Of a stretch of DNA of 64,000 nt, positions 38,046-47,514 are shown one piece after another. The notes beneath the pieces were generated by a model. It saw nothing but the letters and a program-made list of their open reading frames with translations. It ran no database searches and was not told the DNA's origin. Position numbers and translations under genes: made by a program. Position 1 is the first letter of the stretch; the number at the start of each line of letters is the position of its first letter. Source of the DNA: Whitmania pigra (Eukaryota; Annelida; Clitellata; Hirudinida; Haemopidae); the NCBI GenBank assembly GCA_021613335.1, contig JAJTWR010000234.1, forward strand, positions 1-64,000, read 5' to 3'.

Positions 38046-39280
38046 TGAGCGATTATTTCGACGCGTTGGAAACCCGCGATCCCGCCGACCGGCAAGCAGC
38101 CTTGTTTGCCGATCTCGCGGCCTTGATTGCCCATGCCCAAAGCCGCGCGCCGGCCTATGCCCGCCTGCTTGCCGGGATCGATGCCGCAACCGTAACCAGC
38201 CCGCTCGCCCTAGCCGCCCTGCCGGTGACGCGAAAAGCTGAGTTGATCGAAGCTCAGCGCGCCGATCCGCCTTTTGCCGGCCTGACGGCCACCCCGCAAG
38301 GTCATCTGGCAAGGATATTTTCCTCACCCGGGCCGATCTACGATCCGCAAGGCCGGCTAACGGATTGGTGGCGCTTTGCCCGCGCCCTATTTGCCGCCGG
38401 TTTTCGCGCAGGCGATCTGGTGCATAATTGTTTTTCGTATCATTTCACCCCGGCCGGTTCGATGGTCGAAAGCGGGGCCGAGGCGCTGGGCTGCCCGGTT
38501 TTTGCGGGCGGCACCGGTCAAAGCGAACAGCAAGCGCGCGCCATAGCCGATCTACGCCCGGCGGGTTATGCCGGCACGCCATCTTTTTTGAAAACGATCG
38601 TCGATAAGGGCGATGAGCTTGGGCTCGATACTCGTTCGCTGACCAAGGCTTTGGTTTCAGGCGAATATCTGTCTTTGGGCTTGCGGCAGGAATTTGCCGC
38701 GCGCGGCATTGCGGTGCGCCAATGTTACGCCACCGCCGATCTGGGGCTGATCGCTTACGAATCGCATGCGATGGACGGTCTGATCCTGGATGAAAAAGTG
38801 ATTGTCGAAATCCTCCGCCCTGGCACTGGCGACCCGGTTGTCGATGGCGAGGTTGGCGAGGTCGTCGTGACCAGCTTCAATCGCGATTATCCGCTGATTC
38901 GTTTTGCAACTGGCGATCTGTCGGCTGTTCTAGCGGGGCCAAGCCCGTGCGGCCGGACCAATCGCCGCATCAAGGGATGGATGGGACGCGCCGATCAAAC
39001 CGTCAAAATCAAGGGTATGTTCGTCCATCCATCCCAGATCGGCGATATCGTCAAGCGGCATGGCGAGATCAAGCGGGCGCGGCTGGTGGTCGAGAAGGCT
39101 AACGATGGCGATGCGATGATTTTACATATCGAAACGATTGCGCCTGAGATTGCCGCAGCGGTGGCGGAAAGCCTGCGCAGCGTCACCAAGCTGCGTGGAA
39201 GCGTGGTGGCGGTTCCTCCGGGCAGTTTACCGAATGACGGTAAGGTGATCGAGGATAAGCGCCCTGCTCCTGGAAGCTGA
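38045..39280 (+). CDS. Phenylacetate-CoA ligase-like AMP-forming enzyme
   Basis: 411 residues, close to PaaK length (about 430). Recognisable parts are FSSPGPIYDPQGRLTDWWRF, CYATADLGLIAYES (substrate/AMP loop), RFATGDLSAVL and GRADQTVKIKGMFVHPSQI in the C-terminal hinge. PaaK-like enzymes activate aryl or short acyl acids to CoA thioesters. The classical P-loop is altered (SSPGPIYDPQG rather than SSGTTGKPT), a common variation in this subfamily. Translationally coupled to livF. Second ligase in the uptake cluster. Confidence 0.85.
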   Translation: MSDYFDALETRDPADRQAALFADLAALIAHAQSRAPAYARLLAGIDAATVTSPLALAALPVTRKAELIEAQRADPPFAGLTATPQGHLARIFSSPGPIYDPQGRLTDWWRFARALFAAGFRAGDLVHNCFSYHFTPAGSMVESGAEALGCPVFAGGTGQSEQQARAIADLRPAGYAGTPSFLKTIVDKGDELGLDTRSLTKALVSGEYLSLGLRQEFAARGIAVRQCYATADLGLIAYESHAMDGLILDEKVIVEILRPGTGDPVVDGEVGEVVVTSFNRDYPLIRFATGDLSAVLAGPSPCGRTNRRIKGWMGRADQTVKIKGMFVHPSQIGDIVKRHGEIKRARLVVEKANDGDAMILHIETIAPEIAAAVAESLRSVTKLRGSVVAVPPGSLPNDGKVIEDKRPAPGS

Positions 39281-39366
39281 GGGGGAACACAAAACTAGCC
39301 TTTCTGGCGATAAATCTCTTGTCTGGCGGGCGGGCGCCGGTTAAATAATGCCGGGCTTGGCTTTTG

Positions 39367-39442
39367 GTCCCCATCGTCTAGAGGCCTAGGACATCGCCCT
39401 CTCACGGCGGTAACAGGGGTTCGAATCCCCTTGGGGACGCCA
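39367..39442 (+). tRNA. tRNA-Glu (anticodon CTC)
   Basis: 76 bases including an encoded CCA. Acceptor arms GTCCCC and GGGGAC, the D arm around CGTCTAGAGGCC, the anticodon loop CTCTCAC with CTC at the centre, and the GGTTCGAATCC T-loop are all present. It follows the PaaK-like gene and has no integrase beside it. Confidence 0.96.
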
Positions 39443-39533
39443 GTTTCTCCATGACGCGCCTTTGCCCGTTTTCGCCATGCCAAGGCGCTTGGAAAAGCGG
39501 TTTGGCGTTTTTCACGGCAGACCGGTCATACCG

Positions 39534-40270
39534 TCACTTACCCATCGCGGCAAAGGCAAAGGGCATGGCGTTGCGCAAAACCTGTTCAAGCGCGGGCAGA
39601 TAGGCGTTATCTGCGCCATGCAACGCGATCCCAGGCCACAAGGTCAAAGGCGCGCGCGAGCCCCGGCAGGCTTGCACCAGCGCCCGTTTGGCCGGTTGAC
39701 CGGCTCTTGGCCACAGCGGCATCACCTGAATATCGCCGAAATCGCCCATCAGCGCCGCCAGCAGCCGATCGAGGCGGTCAGCGCGAAAAATCAAGGTCAA
39801 GCGCCCGCGATGCACCAATAACCGCGCGGCGGCGCGCAACCAACCCGCCAGATCGTCATCGATCGTGGCTTGGCGACGCGCAGGGTCAGGGGAAGGATCG
39901 GCGGCGGCGGCGGCGTGAAAAGGCGGGTTGCTGACGATTTGATCGAATCGCCGCTTCTCTTGCCATAAGGGGCGAGCCATATATCGCGCTGCTCGAAGCG
40001 AACCCGTTCACCCCAGCCATTCAACCCGGCGTTACGGTTGGCAAGCGCAACCAAAGCCTCGTCGATCTCCCAGCCGGTCAGATCCAGATCCAGGCGGCGG
40101 GCGGCCAAGCACAACAAAACAACCCCGCTGCCGCTGCCAAGATCGATTACCCGCGCGCCAGGCCGGGCCGCCACCGAGGCGGCCAGCAGCACCGCATCCA
40201 GCGATGCTCGCAAACCGTTTTCCGGCTGCAGAAGCCGTACCCTGCCACCCAACAGCAGATCTTCATCCAT
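39534..40270 (-). CDS. TrmN6-like tRNA1(Val) adenine-N6 methyltransferase, one apparent frameshift
   Basis: About 245 residues from the ATG at 40270. It shows RLLQPENGLRASLDAVLLAA (the YfiC/TrmN6 N-terminal signature), SAM motif I VIDLGSGSGVVLLCLA, the acidic GWEIDEALVALA and the catalytic NPPF in IVSNPPFHAA, typical of N6-adenine methyltransferases. The frame breaks near 39965, just before NPPF. In alphaproteobacteria this gene is widespread and conserved. It is convergent with the tRNA-Glu transcript. Confidence 0.8.
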
Positions 40271-40416
40271 GTTTCGCGTCGAAAAGGAGGCCGTCGGACA
40301 AAGCGGCGACTTTGGCCGCCCCACGACAGAATCGAAACCAAACCCTGGAAGAGCGCGCCTGACGGCTTGCCGCCAATCGCTTAGCGTAAGCCGCCCGGCC
40401 ATGCTCTTCCTCGTTC

Positions 40417-41475
40417 CTAACGGGCGAACTGGGCAACCAACCGGCGCGCCTCCGCCAAAAGTTTGCGCCCGTCGATGGCCTTGGCGCTCACCTCCTTGAC
40501 CCATTCTTCCTCGACGTTCCTGGTGGCCTCGACCCATCGCTTATATTCGGCATCCGACAGATTATGGACCGCGCCTCCCAAAGTCGTCGCCTCTGTCCGG
40601 TATATTTCGGCAACGCGATCGAAGCCGATCTCGCCAGCCCAAGCCGAAACCGCGAGACCGCTATTGGCATCGATCACCCGTTTCAAAGCCGGCGGCAGGC
40701 CATCATATTTTGCCTTGTTCATGCCGAACAAGAAGATGGTATTGGCAATGCGCGCGCTGGCGGCTGGAACGTCGAGATGGTATTTGGCGATCTCGTTCAG
40801 CTTGATCGAAGGCGCGCCCTCCCAAGGTACGGCGGCGCCGTCGATCACCCCCTTGGCAAGAGATTCGGGCACCTGCGGTAACGGCATCTGCACCGGAGCG
40901 GCGCCAAGCGCTGCGATCATGCGGGAATTGGCGCGGGTTGCCGCCCTGATTTTCAACCCCTTCATCTCTTCCAGCGTTTTCGGCTGCTTGCTGACGAAAT
41001 GAAATAACGCGCCGTCATGCACATGCATGAAGATGAGCTGAACCCCGTGAAATTCATCCTGCGCGAAATTTTCCACGAAACTCCACAAAGCCTGGCTGCC
41101 CGCTTTCGAGGTTGCCGCCATCCAGGGCAGTTCAAAAATCTCCGCTTTACTGAAACGGCCGGCCGCATAGGTCGGAACGGTCCAAACCAGATCGGCGACC
41201 CCGTCCTTGGCCTGATCGAACAACTGCGCCGGCGTGCCGCCCAATTGCATCGCCGGGTAAATCTGGCATTTCAATTGCCCGTCGGATTCCTTGGCGATTT
41301 TGTCGCACCAAGGCAGAATCAGGCGAATATGCGCGCTTGAGGTTGCTGGCAGGAAATGATGCACCCGCAACGTCACCTGCTCGGCTGCGGCCGCGCCGCA
41401 CGATAAGGCCAAGGCCAACGCGCTGCCGGACAAGCGGGCGAAAAGTCTGGAAAAGGGCCGGGAAGCTGTAATCAT
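40417..41475 (-). CDS. dctP: TRAP transporter substrate-binding protein DctP
   Basis: 352 residues. A signal peptide (ARLSGSALALALSCGAAAAE) precedes a TRAP DctP-fold with VTLRVHHFLPATSSAHIR, FEELPWM-like IFELPWMAATS, KGLKIRAATRANSRMIAALG (the arginine that fixes the substrate carboxylate lies here) and GVIDGAAVPWE. It captures an organic acid in the periplasm. It is the last gene of a dctQ-dctM-dctP run on the minus strand. Intact. Confidence 0.92.
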   Translation of the reverse strand: MITASRPFSRLFARLSGSALALALSCGAAAAEQVTLRVHHFLPATSSAHIRLILPWCDKIAKESDGQLKCQIYPAMQLGGTPAQLFDQAKDGVADLVWTVPTYAAGRFSKAEIFELPWMAATSKAGSQALWSFVENFAQDEFHGVQLIFMHVHDGALFHFVSKQPKTLEEMKGLKIRAATRANSRMIAALGAAPVQMPLPQVPESLAKGVIDGAAVPWEGAPSIKLNEIAKYHLDVPAASARIANTIFLFGMNKAKYDGLPPALKRVIDANSGLAVSAWAGEIGFDRVAEIYRTEATTLGGAVHNLSDAEYKRWVEATRNVEEEWVKEVSAKAIDGRKLLAEARRLVAQFAR

Positions 41476-41508
41476 GACGATTCCTCCATGTGCTTTCTGT
41501 GTTGAAGG

Positions 41509-42852
41509 TCATGTGCCGCCGAACAAGCGTACAAGGATCAGCGAAATCGAGGGAAACGCAATCAGTAAGACGATGCGGACCAGATCCGACAACAAAAAGG
41601 GTATAACCCCCTTGAAGGTTTCGACCAGCGGCACATCCTTGGCCAAGCGGTGTTGATGATATAGACATTCAACCCAACGGGGGGTGCACCAGCCCGATTT
41701 CCACTACCATCAGCGCCAGGATGCCAAACCAGATGGATTTTTCAACCTCTGGCAGGCCAAACAGATCCAACCCCATGATCATCGGATAAAAAATCGGGAT
41801 GGTGAGCAGAATCATCGCCAACGCATCCATGACGCAGCCCAGAAGGATATAGATCGCCAGTATCGTCGCCAAAACCAGAATCGGCGACAGACCGCTTTCT
41901 TTCACCCAATGCGCCAACTCCACCGGCATTTGCGAGACCGCCAGGGCGGTATTGAGCATATCCGCGCCGATCAGGACCAAAAAAATCATCGCGGTGGCCT
42001 GGGCGGCGCCAAGGATGCTTTCGCTCAGCCCTTTGAGCCGCATTTCCCCCTTTGGCCACGCCAATATCCCCAGGTGGCGGCGCCGATGGCCGCCGCTTCG
42101 GTCGGGTTGGCCCAGCCCGCCGTAAATGCCAACGATGACGACGGTAAAGATCAATAAAACCGGCGTCACCTCCAACAGCGCCGTAAGCCGCTCGCCCGAC
42201 GAGGAACGAGCACTGGCCGGACCGGCCTCGGGGTTCAGCCGCACGATGATCTGGACGACCAGCATATAGCCGAACATGGCCAAAAGTCCGGGCAGCACGG
42301 CGGCCATGAAAAGCTTGCCGATCGATTCCTGGGTCAAAATGGCATAAACGACCAGTGGCACCGAAGGCGGAATCATGATGCCAAGCGTGCCGCCGGCGGC
42401 AAGCGCTCCGGTTGCCAGGCTGCCGGAATAGCCGCAGCGACGCAATTCCGGCAAGGCAACCTGCCCCATGGTGGCGGCCGTGGCCAAAGACGAACCGCAA
42501 ATGGCGCCAAATCCGGCGCACGCCCCGATGGCGGCCATCGCCACGCCGCCGCGCCGGTCGCCGATGAAAGCGCCGACGCAGCGAAACAGGCTGCGGCTCA
42601 ACCCGCCATGAGTGGCGAACTGCCCCATCAGCAAGAATAACGGGATGACGACCAGATCGTAATTTGACAAGCGCGCATAAGGCAGCGATTTCAGCAAATT
42701 GAGCCACACGCCGGCATTTCCGTCGAGCAGGGCGATATAGCTGATCGAACCGGCTAAAAAACAATCGCCGCGCCGATGGGAATGCGCACGGTCAACAGGA
42801 TGAGAAGAAGAAAAGAAAAGGTCAAAAGGCCGGAAGAAAAAACGGGGCTCAT
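41509..42852 (-). CDS. dctM: TRAP transporter large permease DctM, several apparent frameshifts
   Basis: About 447 residues if breaks near 42755, 42110, 42065, 41690 and 41640 are bridged. The first part reads MSPVFSSGLLTFSFLLLILL. The middle contains PLFLLMGQFATHGGLS, GACAGFGAICGSSLATAATM and GGTLGIMIPPSVPLVVYA, core DctM motifs. The later part has TIPIFYPMIMGLDLFG and an end reading NVYIINTLAKDVPLVETF-like across frames. It is a twelve-helix sodium-driven transporter. The start overlaps the dctQ stop by ATGA. Five breaks are many, so loss of function cannot be excluded. Confidence 0.75.
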
Positions 42853-43394
42853 GGGGTTTTTCCCAGATCCAAACAGCGGCAGGCGCGCTGGAAATGGCGG
42901 TGCGCCAGATAAAAACCGGTCATGGCCAGCAGGGTGAAGCCGGGGATCATGGCGCCTTGGGCAAAGGCACGGGCCAGCCAAGAATGGCCGAGGTTTTCGC
43001 CGGCATCGAGGGTTGCCTTGGCGCCGGCCGCGACCCGCCAGCTCAAGATCGCCCCGAGCAGGCCGACCAGAAACGATCCGCAGCCATCGAGAAAATGGCG
43101 CGTTCGGTAACCGGCCTTGGCGGTAAAAAAATCAACCTTCACATCGCCATTTTTTATGTGGCAATAGGCAAAGAAACTTGCCGACGATACCGCCGCGGAC
43201 ATTTGTAAAATCTCGACATCTCCTGGCAAAGGGACTGAAGCAATTTTTCGGCCAACAATCGAGATTATTGACATGATAACAAGAATTATCATAATGACTC
43301 CGCCAAAGATTGCCATCAGTTTATTTATTTTGAGAAGAAACTGTCCAAACCATCCATAATCATTTTCTGAATTTTCATTTAAAAGATCGCTCAT
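42849..43394 (-). CDS. dctQ: TRAP transporter small permease DctQ
   Basis: 181 residues from the ATG at 43394, with GGAGGAAAGA upstream. Four membrane helices (KINKLMAIFGGVIMIILVIM, then three more) and the DctQ hallmark IKNGDVKVDFFTAKAG. It bridges DctM and DctP. The first 40 codons and their leader are notably AT-rich compared with the rest of the operon. The region directly upstream is occupied by IS481 debris, so the native promoter may be lost. Intact. Confidence 0.88.
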   Translation of the reverse strand: MSDLLNENSENDYGWFGQFLLKINKLMAIFGGVIMIILVIMSIISIVGRKIASVPLPGDVEILQMSAAVSSASFFAYCHIKNGDVKVDFFTAKAGYRTRHFLDGCGSFLVGLLGAILSWRVAAGAKATLDAGENLGHSWLARAFAQGAMIPGFTLLAMTGFYLAHRHFQRACRCLDLGKTP

Positions 43395-43683
43395 TCTTTC
43401 CTCCTCCATGGTTGTTTTTTGGTTCCCCTTCCGGAGGAAGAAGACCCATCTCCCGCATTTGAACCAGGGTATGGAGCGCTCCGGTCAGGGGAAGATCAAG
43501 GTCGAGCCGTTCACCGGCGGATCGTGTCCCGTGAGTTGGTGTAAGAGGCGGCCTCGGCTGGCCGGGCTTTTCCGGCATAGGCCGGAGAGATCGGCGTGCC
43601 ATGGCTGGCAAGCTGATGAGGGGATCATCGCTCATCTGGCGCATAGTATCCAGCGTCATGTAACGGGGACGCTGTTGAGGCCA

Positions 43684-44069
43684 CAGGTTGTTCCGGTTCA
43701 GGTGGAGGCGCCGGATGGATATTTTTGATTTTAAAGCGCTGTACAGTCGATGCCAATTATACATATGCGTCCAATATGGCAGATGCTTTTTCCGGTGTTC
43801 AGAGGAGGGATGAGCACAAGCACAGGCCCATTCCTTAAGCGCGGTTTGGATGAAACGTTCAGCCTTGCCGTTGGTTTTTGGCGTATAGGGTTTGGCGCGG
43901 ATGCGTTTGAGGCGAAGACCCTTGCACATCTTGGCGAAGTCCTTCGCTCTATAGCAGGCTCCCTTGTCGGTCATGACGCGAGTTACGGCGATACCGGGGC
44001 TTTCGTAATAAGCAATGGCCGCTTTAAGGAAGGCTATTGCGCTCACGGCCTTTTCGTCGAGGAGATGGA
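43684..44069 (-). pseudogene. C-terminal fragment of an IS481-family transposase
   Basis: The minus strand reads LLDEKAVSAIAFLKAAIAYY, RVMTDKGACYRAKDFAK, then KPYTPKTNGKAERFIQTALK and YWTHMYNWHRLYSALKSK, the last third of an IS481 DDE transposase including the second Asp region and the catalytic Glu (KAERFIQ). The open frame runs on for about 100 codons toward dctQ (stop at 43375) with no recognised family. The IS256 element begins at its upstream edge. Its N-terminal half lies beyond IS256 at 45391-45761. Confidence 0.8.
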
Positions 44070-45390
44070 GGACTGTTTAGAATTTTGTGCCCTGCCGGAA
44101 TTTCAGGACAATGGGAATCGTTTTTAAACATGATTGCGAGTTGACTTTTGACAGCGTGCCACTCGCACTGACCGCTTCCGCTCGGTAGTGATAGGAGTAG
44201 CATTGAGTGCCAGATAGATCAACTTTGCTGCCGCCTCATCGCTTGGAAAGTGACCGCGGGCTCTGACCGCACGCCGGATTTTCGAGTTCAGCGCCTCAAT
44301 GGAATTCGTCGTATAAATCAGCCTGCGCACCTCAAGCGGATAATCAAGAAACGGGATCGCCTCGTTCCAGGCGCGTCGCCAACTCGGGACGATTGCCGGA
44401 TAGCGCTTGGCCAGGTCACTGTCCTCGAACGTCGCCAGCGCTTCTTCTGCCGCCTCGACATCGATGGCCGTGTATACCGTCTTGAGTGCTTTGGCGACGG
44501 CCTTACGATCCTTGCAGCTGGCAAAGTTCATGGAATGGCGCAGGAGATGGACGATGCAGGTTTGAACTTGCGTTTCAGGAAAGGGCGCTTCGATAGCCTG
44601 CGGAAAGCCCTTGATGCCATCGACAACGGCGATCGGAATATCCTGAACACCCCGGTTGCGCAGATCGCCGAGCAACCCTGGCCCAGAATTTGGCCCCCTC
44701 ATTGGCCTGGAGCCACAGGCCCAGGACATCCCGCGCACCGTCCGGCAGAATGGCCAGCGCCACGAAGACCGCTTTGTTCGAAACTGCCCCGTCGCTGCGT
44801 ATATTGACGCGGATCGCGTCCATGAAAACGATCGGATAGCAGGGCTCCAGGGGACGGTTCCGCCATGCCGCGACCTCATCCGTCACGGTATCGGCAATCG
44901 CGGAAATCGGCCGGGTGGGTGACGCCTCGATGCCGTAGATATCCTCTATATGCCCCTGGATCTCGCGGGTCGTCATGCCCCGGGCATACATTGAGAGAAT
45001 CTTGCGGTCAAAATCGGGGAAGCGGCATTGGTGTTTTGCGATCAGCACTGGATCGAACCTACCATTCCGATCACGTGGGATGTCCAGAACCACCTTGCCG
45101 CTGTCGGTGGTTACCGTTTTGCCGCTGCTGCCATTACGACGATTTCTTGGCTGGTTCTGACCTGCGGGCGTCTCTGCGATCCGCTCATCAGCGAGATGGA
45201 CATCCATCTCCGCGCTCAGCGCGCGCTCCGCCAGTGCCTTCGTCAGTTCGGACAGAATACCCTCTTTGCCAAACAGATCACCGGGCGAACGCCCTTCCGT
45301 CAAACGGTCCAGCAGTTCTTTGTCGATGCTTATACGTGGGTTTCCTTAAAGAGAAGTTATCACGCCAGAGCACAAAATTCAGGATAGTCC
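44070..45390 (-). mobile_element. IS256-family insertion sequence inserted in an IS481 copy
   Basis: Imperfect 28-base terminal inverted repeats are visible: 44070-44097 starting GGACTGTTTAGAATTTTGTG and 45363-45390, whose reverse complement starts GGACTATCCTGAATTTTGTG, with six mismatches. The element is 1321 bases and carries one transposase gene. Flanking bases show no matching 8-9-base target duplication (GAGATGGA against TATTGGCT), consistent with an adjacent deletion. Confidence 0.82.
44124..45303 (-). CDS. IS256-family transposase, apparent frameshifts
   Basis: About 390 residues of the Mutator-like DDE transposase. Visible are LTKALAERALSAEMDVHLAD, VLDIPRDRNGRFDPVLIAKH, IDDIYG-like GHIEDIYGIEASPT, CYPIVFMDAIRVNIRSDG (first Asp), IAVVDGIKGFPQAI (second Asp), CIVHLLRHSMNF (His) and YTTNSIEALNSKIRRA (catalytic Glu). 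The frame breaks near 44690 and again near the C-terminus (about 44160), after which LAIMFKN is readable in another frame. The coding frame extends some 12 codons upstream of 45303 (SIDKELLDRL) without an ATG, so the true start is unclear or also frame-broken. Confidence 0.8.
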
Positions 45391-45761
45391 TATTGGCTCG
45401 GCAGACTCCATCGATTTTAGCCGGTTCATACCCAGGCAGCTAGGAATGCGGAAAACACTGGTCTTGGATCGCCCAACCGTGGCGGCGATCTTCGCCCCCG
45501 TCCAGCGCTGGCTGCGTAAAGCCGCGATGCGCTCGACAATGGGAAGCAGGCGTCGCGCTGGCGACCAATGGGGACGCGACGAACGATCCTGCAAGCCTGC
45601 TACGCCTTCGGCCCTGAAACGACCGACCCATTTACGGACCGTGCGAACGCACACCCCCATGGCGGCGGCCACCGCCATGGGGGTGTGCCCTCAACCAAAA
45701 CCCGCCGAACCAGTATTTCCCGACCAGACGGCGTGAGCCGGGTATTCCTGTGAACATCCAT
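45391..45761 (-). pseudogene. N-terminal fragment of an IS481-family transposase, frameshifted
   Basis: From the ATG at 45761, preceded by AGGAGG, it reads MDVHRNTRLTPSGREILVRR, breaks near the 45649-45688 palindrome, then continues MAVAAAMGVCVRTVRKWVGR, GLQDRSSRPHWSPARRLLP and RWTGAKIAATVGRSKTSV, the DNA-binding half of an IS481 transposase. Coding similarity ends at NRLKSMESAEPI, where the IS256 terminal repeat begins. About 70 residues expected before the C-terminal fragment at 43684-44069 are missing. Confidence 0.82.
45649..45688. repeat. 17-base-pair perfect hairpin inside the IS481 transposase gene
   Basis: GCACACCCCCATGGCGG (45649-45665) and CCGCCATGGGGGTGTGC (45672-45688) are exact inverted copies with a six-base loop. 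It coincides with a one-base frame break in the transposase reading. It may mark a recombination or a sequencing-difficult hairpin. Confidence 0.8.
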
Positions 45762-45867
45762 TTGGTTCCTCCTGCAGATCCAAAGCCTGATTAGGCTCAG
45801 GACCCATTCATTTACTTGCATTGCATTGAGTTCGTTGCAATAATGGAGGTTTACAGGAGGATCTAAG

Positions 45868-46334
45868 ATGAGTGATTTATTTTGGTTGACCGAGGCTCAG
45901 AATGCGCCGGATTTCGCCATATTTTCCGTTATCGCATGGGATTGCCCGCGTTGACGACCGGCGCGTTCTCAGCGGTATCGTTTTTGTCATCCGCAATGGA
46001 TTGCGATGGCTGTCCCCCGCCGTATCGGCCGTACGAAGGGCGGCTTGAACTCCAAGCTTCATGCGGTCTGCGATGGGAAAGGCCGTTCGATCGTTCCGCT
46101 GCTGACTGAAGCCAGGGAGCTTCCGGGCGATAAGGGATGTACACTGATTGGTTCGGCAAAGCTCAGATCGGTTTCGACAAAACCCTCTATCGGAACCGTC
46201 ATGAAATCGAGAACATGTCTGCCAAGCGCAAAGACCGGCGGCGTATCCACACCCGATATGACCGGTGCGCACACACCTTCATGTCGGCAATCGCTATCGC
46301 CGCAACCGTCAGTTTTTGGATCAATGAATGAGTC
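45868..46334 (+). pseudogene. Degenerate IS5-family (IS427-like) transposase
   Basis: An AGGAGG site precedes an ATG at 45868 reading MSDLFWLTEAQ. Shifted frames then carry RRISPYFPLSHGIARVDDRR, VLSGIVFVIRNGLRW, PRRIGRTKGGLNSKLHAVCD and finally GFDKTLYRNRHEIENMSAKR and YDRCAHTFMSAIAIAATVSF, the order of an IS427-type two-frame transposase. Internal segments of the catalytic core, including the first Asp region, are shortened or lost. At 467 bases against an expected 750-800 it is clearly dead. Confidence 0.8.
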
Positions 46335-46378
46335 CTGAGCTTAAGCCTTCAAGACAAACAAGGGAGCGCCTGATTGCC

Positions 46379-47446
46379 ATGATCGATTCTTCGACTGAAC
46401 AGGATCCGCGCTGGCAAAGCGTCGTCGCATGCGATGCAAGCGCGGATAGCAGCTTCGTCTATGCGGTGAGGACCACCGGCGTCTATTGCCGTCCGTCCTG
46501 TCCGTCACGCAGGGCAAAACCCAAGAATGTGAGCCTTTACGACACGCCCGCCGAGGCCGAGAGCGCAGGTTTTCGACCATGCCAGCGGTGCAATCCGAAC
46601 GGCCGGTCGCTTGCCAAGGCCAATGCCGCGCTGGTGGCCGAGGCCTGTCGATTGATCGAGAGCTGTGAAGAGGCGTCGAAGCTAGACGAACTGGCCGAAC
46701 GTATCGGAATGAGCCCCTTCCACTTTCATCGCCAGTTCAAGGCGATCACCGGGCTGACGCCGAAGCAGTGGGCCGTCGCGCATCGTGCGCGCAAAGTCGG
46801 GAGAGAAACTTTTGGACCAGCCGGCCACTGTGACGGCGCGATCTATGGCGCGGGATTTAATTCGAACAGCCGATCCTATGAGCACTCGAACGAGGCGCTT
46901 GGCATGACGCCAACGAGATATGAAAACGGCGGCAAGGATACCGAATTCGCTTTGCCGTGGGGCAAAGTTCCCTAGGTGCGATCCTCGTTGCGCAAAGCGA
47001 CAAGGGGATCTGCGCGATCACCCTCGGTGACGATCCCGAGGAACTGGTCCCACAATTTGCGAGGCTGCTTTCCAAAGGCCAATCTGATCGGCGGCGATGC
47101 CGGGTTCGAGAATCTCGTCGCCCGCGTCGTTGGCTTTGTCGAGACCCCGCAAATCGGCCTCGATCTTCCGCTCGATATTCGCGGCACCGCATTCCAGGAG
47201 CGTGTCTGGCAAGCTTTGCGGCAGATCCCGCCGGGTCAGACCGTCTGCTATGCGAATGTCGCTCGCCGAATGGGCGAGCCGAAGGCGGCGCGCGCCGTGG
47301 CGCAGGCATGCGGTGCGAACAAGATCGCGGTGGCCATCCCCTGTCACCGTGTCGTCCGGAATGACGCACGCTTTCCGGCTATCGCTGGGGGTGTCGAGCG
47401 CAAGCGCGCCCTTCTCGAAAAGGAAGCACAAACACGAGCAGCGTGA
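46379..47446 (+). CDS. ada: Ada: bifunctional methylated-DNA repair protein and activator, several frameshifts
   Basis: About 355 residues from the ATG at 46379 (AGGGAG upstream); an in-frame ATG at 46328 overlaps the IS remnant. The N-terminal Ada zinc domain shows GVYCRPSCPSR (acceptor cysteine) and FRPCQRCNPNG. An AraC-type helix-turn-helix follows (DELAERIGMSPFHFHRQFKA, with YGAGFNSNSRSYE). The C-terminal Ogt domain has FQERVWQALRQIPPGQT and the acceptor motif AIPCHRVV. Breaks lie near 46965, 47070 and a compensating pair near 47375. Known role: direct reversal of O6-methylguanine and phosphotriesters plus induction of the adaptive response. It is surrounded by insertion sequences. Confidence 0.85.
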
Positions 47447-47514
47447 AAGACTTCATCGCAGCTCCGCAAACGGTCACGGCAGGCGAGGCGTCCGTCAGCG
47501 TCCCGCCATCAGAT

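Noticed and set aside
39367..39442. tRNA-Glu as integration site of a genomic island
   Set aside because: No integrase gene and no repeated tRNA 3' end are seen in the following sequence.
39295..39483. Minus-strand frame GIRTPVTAVRGRCPRPLDDG
   Set aside because: This peptide is the reverse complement of the tRNA-Glu gene read as protein, a well-known spurious annotation.
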